Shown piece after piece: positions 1 to 4,055 of a stretch of 6,969 nucleotides of DNA. The position numbers and the translations under genes were made by a program. The notes below the pieces were generated by a model that was given only the letters and a program-made list of their open reading frames with translations, had not been told where the DNA came from and made no database searches. Numbering within the stretch: the first letter of the stretch is position 1; each line of letters starts with the position of its first letter. This DNA is from an uncultured Faecalibacterium sp. (GTDB taxonomy: Bacteria; Bacillota; Clostridia; Oscillospirales; Ruminococcaceae): positions 1 through 6,969 of the forward strand of contig CAAFQM010000018.1 of the NCBI GenBank assembly GCA_900765105.1, written 5' to 3'.

Positions 1-6
1 ACAACC

Positions 7-141
7 ATGAAGAGAACTTTTCAGCCCAAGAAGCGTCAGCGCAAGGAAGTTCATGGCTTTCTGACCCGCATGAGCACCAAGAACGGCCGCAAGGTCATCA
101 ATGCTCGCCGTGCAAAGGGCCGCAAGAGCCTGACTGTCTGA
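7..141 (+). CDS. rpmH: 50S ribosomal protein L34
   Basis: A complete 44-residue protein beginning MKRTFQPKKRQRKEVHGF and ending GRKSLTV. It matches the whole length of the L34 family: the N-terminal KRTFQPKKR block, the central HGFLTRMSTKNGR segment and the basic C-terminal helix with RRAKGRKSL. L34 is a small, very basic protein of the large ribosomal subunit that packs against 23S rRNA. The ATG at 7 gives exactly the usual family length, so it is taken as the start; its ribosome binding site and promoter lie outside the window. A terminator follows 45 bp downstream, so rpmH probably ends its own transcript, while rnpA has promoter-like sequence of its own. In many Firmicutes dnaA and the origin lie just upstream of rpmH; that is not visible here. 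Confidence 0.97.
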   Translation: MKRTFQPKKRQRKEVHGFLTRMSTKNGRKVINARRAKGRKSLTV

Positions 142-186
142 TCCTGCCTTGCTGACAGGACCCGGCGCAGAAATGAATATGCGCAC

Positions 187-225
187 AAAAGACCGCTGAT
201 ATTGGATTGGCGGTCTTATTTTTTT
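187..225 (+). terminator. Rho-independent terminator after rpmH
   Basis: An 8-bp perfect stem, AAGACCGC (189-196) paired with GCGGTCTT (210-217), encloses a 13-nt loop. An ATTTTTTT tract (218-225) follows at once, and A residues precede the 5' arm. This is the standard intrinsic terminator layout and it closes rpmH on the + strand. Confidence 0.88.
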
Positions 226-265
226 GGAAATCTGAAAGAATTTTCGTAAATTTGCCCGTATGGGC

Positions 266-294
266 TTTCAAAGTAGAAAAAATTTTGATATACT
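266..294 (+). promoter_or_regulatory. Probable rnpA-yidD promoter (extended -10)
   Basis: TATACT at 289-294 differs from the TATAAT consensus at one base and is preceded by TGA (286-288), giving an extended -10 of the TGn type. With a 17-bp spacer the -35 would be TTTCAA (266-271), which is poor (3 of 6), so the extended -10 would carry recognition. Transcription would start near 301, leaving about 50 nt of leader before rnpA. An alternative lies just upstream: TTGGAA (224-229), 17 bp, TAAATT (247-252), each hexamer matching 4 of 6. Both lie after the rpmH terminator, consistent with independent transcription of rnpA-yidD. Confidence 0.55.
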
Positions 295-331
295 GGCCTA
301 AGAGTGCACCTTCCGTGCGCTCCAGACCCGG

Positions 332-339
332 AAAGGAGG
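332..339 (+). promoter_or_regulatory. Ribosome binding site of rnpA
   Basis: AAAGGAGG, a near-perfect Shine-Dalgarno sequence, ends 9 nt before the ATG at 349. It decides the start: an in-frame GTG at 304 would add 15 residues (MHLPCAPDPERRRGT) that do not resemble RnpA, and it has no such site. Confidence 0.85.
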
Positions 340-348
340 CGCGGAACC

Positions 349-756
349 ATGCGCTATCGTCCCATCCGCCGCAACAGCGAGTTTGGCAGAGTGTATGCCC
401 GCGGCAAGTCCTACGTCAATCAGGCTCTTGTGCTGTATGTGCTCAAGACCCGGAGCAAAAAGACCCGTGTGGGTCTGACCGCCACCAAAAAGATCGGCCA
501 CGCCGTGCAGCGCAACCGCGCCCGCCGCGTGATGAAGGCGGCCATTGATGAGCATCTGGATTACAACATCGGCGGCTACGATCTGGTGTTCGTGGCCCGG
601 GGCATGACCCCGCGGCTGAAGAGCTGGCAGCTGAGCAGCATCGTGGCAAAGCTGTTTGCGCAGGCCGGGCTGCCGGACAAGGCAAAGCGGCCGGACGCTC
701 CGCCGCCCGCCGCGGTGCCCCCGGCCCGGAAAACAAAGCCGGAACCGAAGGCATGA
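349..756 (+). CDS. rnpA: Ribonuclease P protein component
   Basis: A 135-residue protein and the basic protein subunit of RNase P, which works with the catalytic RNA to remove 5' leaders from pre-tRNAs in the cytoplasm. Family features visible: the N-terminal F..VYARGKSYVNQALVLYVL segment (residues 12-32), KTRVGLTATKKIGHAV (38-53) and the signature RNRARRVMKAAID (55-67), whose RNR core contacts RNA. VFVARG (80-85) is the usual late beta strand. The core ends near residue 108; after it comes a Pro/Ala/Lys-rich tail (about 109-135) beyond the usual domain. The ATG is set by the strong ribosome binding site. The stop overlaps the yidD start in ATGA, so the two are probably translationally coupled. 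The rpmH-rnpA-yidD-yidC order supports the call. Confidence 0.96.
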   Translation: MRYRPIRRNSEFGRVYARGKSYVNQALVLYVLKTRSKKTRVGLTATKKIGHAVQRNRARRVMKAAIDEHLDYNIGGYDLVFVARGMTPRLKSWQLSSIVAKLFAQAGLPDKAKRPDAPPPAAVPPARKTKPEPKA

Positions 757-1067
757 ACCGCCTGCAGCGGCTGTGCCGCAGAGCGCTGTGCATACCCATC
801 CGGGTGTACCAGCACACCCTTAGCCCATGGATCGGCCGCAGCTGCCGTTTTACCCCCAGCTGCAGCAACTACACCATACAGGCCATCATGACCCACGGGT
901 GCATCAAGGGCATTCTGCTGGGGGCATGGCGCATTGCGCGGTGCAACCCCTTCGGGAAATGGGGCTTTGACCCCGTACCGGAAGAGGGAACATGGTCGAA
1001 CCCGAAAAAGATCCTCTACCCGGCAAAGCTGTTTTACACACGGCACAAGCGAAAGGTGGAAAAATAG
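753..1067 (+). CDS. yidD: Membrane protein insertion efficiency factor YidD
   Basis: A 104-residue protein of the YidD (DUF37) family, a small, probably membrane-associated factor that assists YidC-dependent insertion of inner-membrane proteins. The hallmark block is complete: YQHTLSPWIG (19-28), CRFTPSCSNYTIQAI (31-45), HGCIKGILLGAWRIARCNPF (48-67) and GFDPVP (71-76). The three conserved cysteines of the family are present (Cys31, Cys37, Cys64). Residues 5-20 form an amphipathic, Arg-rich helix of the kind expected at the membrane surface. The C-terminus (about 84-104) is Lys/Arg-rich. The start at 753 shares ATGA with the rnpA stop. It has only weak ribosome-binding character (GGAA at 741-744, AAGG touching the ATG), which suggests coupling to rnpA translation. 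A long non-coding gap separates it from yidC, its functional partner. Confidence 0.95.
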   Translation: MNRLQRLCRRALCIPIRVYQHTLSPWIGRSCRFTPSCSNYTIQAIMTHGCIKGILLGAWRIARCNPFGKWGFDPVPEEGTWSNPKKILYPAKLFYTRHKRKVEK

Positions 1068-1106
1068 AGGTTTTCTGCGCAGAGCGTAGTCGCGTGTTTA
1101 AAATAT

Positions 1107-1128
1107 AATGCTTTTTGCAAAATGCATT
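1107..1128. repeat. Imperfect inverted repeat with nested palindromes
   Basis: AATGC (1107-1111) pairs with GCATT (1124-1128). After one T-T mismatch, TTT (1113-1115) pairs with AAA (1120-1122) around a TGCA loop. The arms contain the palindromes TTTTGCAAAA (1113-1122) and AATGCATT (1121-1128). It may mark the left edge of the palindrome array. Confidence 0.5.
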
Positions 1129-1140
1129 GCCGCCGGGTAT

Positions 1141-1168
1141 GTACTCTTTTGCGCGCACAAAAGAGTAC
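1141..1168. repeat. Perfect 11-bp inverted repeat, CGCGCA loop
   Basis: GTACTCTTTTG (1141-1151) and CAAAAGAGTAC (1158-1168) are exact reverse complements with a 6-nt loop, CGCGCA. No T-tract follows on the + strand, so it does not look like an ordinary terminator for yidD. It is the first strong stem of the array. Confidence 0.85.
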
Positions 1169-1178
1169 CAGAAAAGCG

Positions 1179-1200
1179 CCCGCTACTTTCGAAGCGCGGG
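1179..1200. repeat. Short GC-rich inverted repeat
   Basis: CCCGC (1179-1183) pairs with GCGGG (1196-1200) around a 12-nt loop. Alone it would be unremarkable in GC-rich DNA; it is listed because it sits between two perfect longer repeats. Confidence 0.4.
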
Positions 1201-1208
1201 AGGCACGA

Positions 1209-1231
1209 ACTAGGGGCTGCTCGCCCCTAGT
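1209..1231. repeat. Perfect 9-bp inverted repeat, TGCTC loop
   Basis: ACTAGGGGC (1209-1217) and GCCCCTAGT (1223-1231) are exact reverse complements around the 5-nt loop TGCTC. The stem is very stable but has no T-tract. Confidence 0.85.
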
Positions 1232-1234
1232 AAC

Positions 1235-1249
1235 CCCAAAGCTGTTGGG
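1235..1249. repeat. Small inverted repeat, AGCTG loop
   Basis: CCCAA (1235-1239) pairs with TTGGG (1245-1249) around AGCTG. It lies 3 nt after the preceding stem and 6 nt before the next, so the stems are nearly contiguous here. Confidence 0.5.
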
Positions 1250-1255
1250 CTCCAT

Positions 1256-1293
1256 ACAAAAAATCCAAGCCGCTGCGCTAGAGGATTTTTTGT
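1256..1293. repeat. Perfect 11-bp A/T-rich inverted repeat
   Basis: ACAAAAAATCC (1256-1266) and GGATTTTTTGT (1283-1293) are exact reverse complements around a 16-nt loop that can itself pair AGC with GCT. The six-T run lies inside the 3' arm rather than after a GC stem, so termination would be weak at best, though similar on either strand. Its AAAAAATCC core recurs at 1388-1396. Confidence 0.8.
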
Positions 1294-1309
1294 GTTCCGC
1301 CGGTTTGAA

Positions 1310-1333
1310 GTCGCTGAGCGACGGCCGCAGCCG
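1310..1333. repeat. Two adjacent small GC hairpins
   Basis: GTCGC (1310-1314) pairs with GCGAC (1318-1322) around TGA. CGGC (1322-1325) pairs with GCCG (1330-1333) around CGCA. They share one base, so they would form side by side or alternatively. The CGCA loop is the same as that of the 16-bp repeat at 1380-1415. Confidence 0.45.
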
Positions 1334-1379
1334 ACAGCAGCAAATGCCGTTTTTCGTTACGACCCTCTCCGGTGAAAAT

Positions 1380-1415
1380 GCAAATCGAAAAAATCCGCAG
1401 ATTTTTTCGATTTGC
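1380..1415. repeat. Perfect 16-bp inverted repeat with CGCA tetraloop
   Basis: Positions 1380-1395 and 1400-1415 are exact reverse complements over 16 bp around the 4-nt loop CGCA. The left arm is GCAAATCGAAAAAATC. It is the longest perfect stem in the window and the densest point of the array. The sequence after it (GAAATTAAAATTTTATTT) is A/T-rich but not a clean T-tract, so a terminator role is possible, not clear. Confidence 0.92.
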
Positions 1416-1442
1416 GAAATTAAAATTTTATTTCCGCTATTT

Positions 1443-1467
1443 ATGGCCAGAGCAAAGCGGCGGCCAT
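1443..1467. repeat. 6-bp inverted repeat followed by short T run
   Basis: ATGGCC (1443-1448) pairs with GGCCAT (1462-1467) around a 13-nt loop, followed by TTT (1468-1470). It could be a weak terminator or the right edge of the palindrome array; the stem is too short to decide. Confidence 0.4.
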
Positions 1468-1558
1468 TTTAGATAATAAAGCTTCTTGTGACGCGCTGCA
1501 CTGTGGGCGGCGTGTCCTTCGATACAAAATAACCGTCCCGTGCCACAGACGGGGCAGA

Positions 1559-2635
1559 ATGGACAAAGGTATGAACTTCTTTTACATCCTGAGCGGTCCT
1601 CTCGGCTATGTCATGGAGTGGATCTACAAGCTGCTCCCGAGCTACGGCTGGGACATCATCCTCTTTACGCTGCTCATCAACATCGTCAAGATCCCCCTGC
1701 AGCTGAGCCAGCAGAAAAGCATGGCCAAAATGTCGGCCTTCCAGCCCATGCTGCTGGATATCCAGAACAAGTACAAGGACAAGCCCGAAAAGCAGCAGGA
1801 AGAGATGCTCAAGCTGCAGCAGGACTACGGCTACAGCCCCACGGCAGGCTGTGTGCCCATGCTGCTGAACTTTCTGGTCATGTTCGGCGTTATCGGCGTC
1901 GTGTACAATCCGCTGGAGCGCATCTTCCACATCAGTGCTGCTGCCCTGACCGCTGCCGGTGAAGCCCTGACCGCCTCCGGCGTCACCTTTACTGCCATTA
2001 CCCGTGATACCACGATCATTTCGCAGCTGATTGCCGGCGGCAACAGCGCTCTGGCCGGCTGCTTTACTGCCGAGCAGATCGCAACCATCACCGAGTTCAG
2101 CCAGCACATGACCTTCCTGGGCATCGACCTGACCCGTGTGCCCAAGATCGGCCTGTCGCTGGACATCGTGCTGCCGCTGCTGTCGGTCATCACCATGTTC
2201 CTGTCTACTCACATCAGCATGAAGGCCAGCGGCCAGCAGATGCAGGGCAGCATGAAGCTGACCATGTACATGATGCCGCTGATGTACCTGTTCTTCTGCT
2301 TTACCTATCCTCTGGCATTCTCTCTGTACTACGTCATTTCCAACATTGTTATGACCGTGCAGACCCAGATCATGCGCAAGGTGTATGACCCCGAGAAGAT
2401 GCGCAAGGAAGTGGAAGCTCAGATCGCTGAAAAGCGCAAGCAGGAAAAGCGCGGCGTGAAGAACACCACGGTCAAGGTCACTGACCCCAAGACCGGCAAA
2501 GTCACCGAGAAAAATCTCTCTGCCAGCGAGATGAACAAGCACCGTCTGGAGTATGCCCGCCAGCTGGATGCGGAGCGCTACAAGGACGAACGCACCGTTC
2601 CGCTGAGCGAGCTGAATAAGCAGGACAAGAAATAA
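1559..2635 (+). CDS. yidC: Membrane protein insertase YidC (Oxa1/SpoIIIJ family)
   Basis: A 358-residue insertase that places membrane proteins into the cytoplasmic membrane, alone or with Sec. It is the short form without the large periplasmic domain of E. coli YidC. Hydrophobic segments lie near residues 6-25, 32-50, 100-118, 203-217 and 236-262. The cytoplasmic loop after the second is charged and helical (53-95) and starts QQKSMAKM, the family hallmark. The outer loop between the third and fourth segments (about 119-200) is long and Ala/Thr-rich. The tail (268-358) is very basic and could contact ribosomes. No lipobox is seen at the N-terminus. Oddly, the conserved groove arginine aligns with Asn41, and Lys44 follows one helix turn later. 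The ATG at 1559 has a modest GGGG at 1551-1554; an ATG at 1571 is possible. The gene leads into jag with a 15-bp gap. Confidence 0.95.
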   Translation: MDKGMNFFYILSGPLGYVMEWIYKLLPSYGWDIILFTLLINIVKIPLQLSQQKSMAKMSAFQPMLLDIQNKYKDKPEKQQEEMLKLQQDYGYSPTAGCVPMLLNFLVMFGVIGVVYNPLERIFHISAAALTAAGEALTASGVTFTAITRDTTIISQLIAGGNSALAGCFTAEQIATITEFSQHMTFLGIDLTRVPKIGLSLDIVLPLLSVITMFLSTHISMKASGQQMQGSMKLTMYMMPLMYLFFCFTYPLAFSLYYVISNIVMTVQTQIMRKVYDPEKMRKEVEAQIAEKRKQEKRGVKNTTVKVTDPKTGKVTEKNLSASEMNKHRLEYARQLDAERYKDERTVPLSELNKQDKK

Positions 2636-2641
2636 AGGAGG
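2634..2641 (+). promoter_or_regulatory. Ribosome binding site of jag
   Basis: AAAGGAGG overlaps the last two bases of the yidC stop codon and ends 9 nt before the jag ATG at 2651. It fixes the start and marks yidC-jag as one transcript. Confidence 0.88.
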
Positions 2642-2650
2642 ACAACGGTT

Positions 2651-3811
2651 ATGATCCGTAAGCAGGAAGCGACCGGCAAGACGGTCGATGAAGCCCGCGC
2701 AAAAGCCTGCGCTCTGCTGGGCGTGCAGGCCGATGATCTGAATGTCAGCTGTGAAGTGCTGGAAATGCCCCAGAAAACTGGTTTTCTGGGCCTGAAGACC
2801 ACCCCCGCAAAGGTGCGTGTCAGTGTGGAAGAGCCGGATGCCCCGGCCGAAGCTCCCGTGGAAGCTGCCCCCGCTGCAGAGGAGAAGGCTCCGGCAGAAC
2901 AGCCGGTGGAAGCCGCTCCTGCCGTTGAGGAACAGCCCGCTCCCGAAGCACAGCCGGAAGAAAAGGCCGAAGAGCCTGCCGCCCCTGCTGCAGAGCAGGC
3001 CGCTGCTCCTGCTGCGGAGGAAGAAGAGACGGAAGTGCCCATCGTGATCGAGGAGAACGCCAAGGTCAAGGCCGCTGTGGAATATCTACAGGAAGTCATT
3101 GCCCTGATGGGTGTGGAGAATGTGGCTTTCAGCGCTGTGCAGAAGGGCGAAGCCACCATCATCCGTCTGGATGGTGAACATCTGGGTGCGCTGATCGGCC
3201 GCCGCGGCGAGACCATGGAGAGCCTGTCCTATCTGGCAAGCCTCGTGGCCAACCGTCTGGAAGGCGATTACATCAAACTGGGTCTGGATGTGGCCGGCTA
3301 CCGCGACAAGCGCGAGAGCGACCTGACCGCTCTGGCACAGCGCATTGGCAACAAGGTGCGCAAGACCGGCCGCAGCTTTGCCATGGAACCCATGAACCCC
3401 TACGAGCGCCGTATCATCCACTCTGCCATCAGCAAGATGGAGGGTGTGCGCAGCGAGAGCAAGGGTGAGGGCCGTGACCGCCGCGTGGTCATCTACTCCA
3501 CTGCACCCGATGCACAGACCGAGAACACTTACGGCGAGCGCCGCCCCCGCAGCGGACGCGGCGGCAATGGCCGCCGTCCCGGCGGAAACCGCAATGGCGG
3601 CTATCGCGGCGGAAACCGTGGAGACCGCAATGGCAGCCGCGGCGGTTATCGCGGCAGCCGTCCCTCCAATGGACGCGGCCCGCGCCCGTCCGATGTGCCG
3701 GAGCGTACCTATGCGCCCCGTGATGCAGAGAACGCTGCTCCGGTGGCACCCAAGCGCACCGAGCGCGTGGACGACTTTGCAGATTTCAGCTTTGGCAAGA
3801 TCGAGCTGTAA
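2651..3811 (+). CDS. jag: Jag/KhpB-type RNA-binding protein (Jag_N, KH, R3H) with RGG tail
   Basis: A 386-residue protein. The Jag_N domain spans about 1-58 (TGKTVDEARAKACALLGV, then KTGFLGLKTTPAKVRV). A disordered Pro/Ala/Glu linker follows (about 61-130), with PVEAAPAxEE at 69-78 and again at 85-94. The KH domain (about 139-217) has its GxxG loop as GRRG (183-186). The R3H domain (about 218-285) has MNPYERRIIH, with the R-x3-H motif at Arg253 and His257. A Gly/Arg-rich tail (295-345) contains RGG at 303, 319 and 330, then a short acidic end. KH and R3H domains bind single-stranded nucleic acid; in streptococci KhpB pairs with KhpA and affects cell division. Its conserved place after yidC suggests a link with membrane-protein biogenesis, but its exact role is not settled. 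Both the length and the tail exceed the compact Bacillus form. Confidence 0.94.
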   Translation: MIRKQEATGKTVDEARAKACALLGVQADDLNVSCEVLEMPQKTGFLGLKTTPAKVRVSVEEPDAPAEAPVEAAPAAEEKAPAEQPVEAAPAVEEQPAPEAQPEEKAEEPAAPAAEQAAAPAAEEEETEVPIVIEENAKVKAAVEYLQEVIALMGVENVAFSAVQKGEATIIRLDGEHLGALIGRRGETMESLSYLASLVANRLEGDYIKLGLDVAGYRDKRESDLTALAQRIGNKVRKTGRSFAMEPMNPYERRIIHSAISKMEGVRSESKGEGRDRRVVIYSTAPDAQTENTYGERRPRSGRGGNGRRPGGNRNGGYRGGNRGDRNGSRGGYRGSRPSNGRGPRPSDVPERTYAPRDAENAAPVAPKRTERVDDFADFSFGKIEL

Positions 3812-3836
3812 GCTGCACCACGAAACAGAACCATGC

Positions 3837-3889
3837 AGTGCCCCGCATTTCCACCGGAAGTGCGGGGCACTTTTTGATCTTTTTTTCCA
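3837..3889 (+). terminator. Strong Rho-independent terminator after jag
   Basis: AGTGCCCCGCA (3837-3847) pairs perfectly with TGCGGGGCACT (3861-3871). The stem continues as a T-G wobble plus TTCC (3849-3852) with GGAA (3856-3859) around an ACC loop, about 16 bp in all. TTTTT (3871-3875) follows, and after GATC a second run of seven T (3880-3886). It ends the yidC-jag transcript and separates it from mnmE-mnmG. Confidence 0.93.
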
Positions 3890-3915
3890 CAAACATTTTG
3901 AAAGATGTGGAAAAA
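3882..3915. promoter_or_regulatory. Inverted pair of DnaA-box-like 9-mers
   Basis: TTTTCCACA at 3883-3891 and its reverse complement TGTGGAAAA at 3906-3914 each fit the relaxed DnaA-box consensus TTWTNCACA, with one mismatch to TTATCCACA. With flanking bases they form a perfect 10-bp inverted repeat (3882-3891 and 3906-3915) around a 14-nt spacer. They lie between the jag terminator and the likely mnmE promoter. A DnaA or other dimeric-regulator site is possible; binding is not shown. Confidence 0.4.
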
Positions 3916-3949
3916 CCGCGCGGCGGGTGTATCTTTTTGCGCAAAAACG

Positions 3950-3958
3950 TGGTAAAAT
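3950..3958 (+). promoter_or_regulatory. Probable mnmE-mnmG promoter (extended -10)
   Basis: TGG followed by TAAAAT (3953-3958) makes an extended -10 with 5 of 6 matches to TATAAT. At 17 bp upstream the -35 position (TATCTT, 3930-3935) is poor. A second TAAAAT occurs at 3965-3970 without the TGn. It lies after the jag terminator, where a promoter for mnmE is needed. Transcription would start near 3965, giving a leader of about 90 nt. Confidence 0.5.
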
Positions 3959-3978
3959 AAACAGTAAAATCAGAAAGT

Positions 3979-4041
3979 GTGTGCTGCGGCAGGTCTGCCG
4001 TACCGGGCGCACAAGCAGCGCACCCGCAAAGGCAGGTGCGC
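3979..4041 (+). promoter_or_regulatory. Structured leader of mnmE
   Basis: CGGCA (3987-3991) pairs with TGCCG (3996-4000), enclosed by GTGTGC (3979-3984) with GCGCAC (4007-4012, one wobble). A second perfect stem, GCGCACC (4018-4024) with GGTGCGC (4035-4041), ends just before the Shine-Dalgarno at 4042-4050. The repeated GCGCAC means alternative pairings exist. It fits no riboswitch class I recognise. Confidence 0.4.
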
Positions 4042-4055
4042 GGAAAGGAAGCAGT

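Larger units (their letters stand above)
1068..1558. other. 491-bp non-coding gap, yidD to yidC, packed with palindromes
   Basis: No credible gene is present. The only long + strand frame (1122-1472, 116 codons) has no ribosome binding site, resembles no family I know, and runs through successive inverted repeats. From left to right the gap holds: a TCTGCGCAGA palindrome (1074-1083); a perfect TATAAT (1104-1109) without a matching -35; inverted repeats at 1107-1128, 1141-1168, 1179-1200, 1209-1231, 1235-1249, 1256-1293, 1310-1333, 1380-1415 and 1443-1467; then about 90 bp of plain sequence before yidC. This density suggests a composite palindromic intergenic element. No terminal repeats or target-site duplication were found by eye, so its boundaries are uncertain. 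Confidence 0.75.

Noticed and set aside
304..348. GTG start for rnpA at 304
   Set aside because: The added 15 residues do not fit RnpA, and the strong AAAGGAGG at 332-339 would lie inside the coding sequence.
1032..1040. TTTTACACA as a further DnaA box
   Set aside because: A lone match to a relaxed consensus inside the yidD coding sequence, with no partner nearby.
1104..1109. Perfect TATAAT as a yidC or ncRNA promoter
   Set aside because: No -35 at 16-18 bp spacing and no TGn extension; A/T-rich context makes it likely by chance, though start-site mapping could revive it.
1141..1168. Terminator for rnpA-yidD
   Set aside because: The stem is perfect but no T-tract follows it on either strand.
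1068..1558. CRISPR array or insertion sequence
   Set aside because: The stems differ from one another, there are no regular identical repeats with unique spacers, and no transposase or recognisable terminal repeats.
1469..2542. 357-codon frame on the minus strand across yidC
   Set aside because: It is the antisense shadow of a GC-rich gene, with His/Leu/Gln-biased composition and no ribosome binding site or family resemblance; yidC on the + strand is unmistakable.
3444..4055. In-frame open extension upstream of mnmE, implying a 660-residue protein
   Set aside because: It crosses the jag 3' end in another frame, the jag terminator and the probable mnmE promoter. MnmE homology starts exactly at the ATG at 4056, which has a ribosome binding site.
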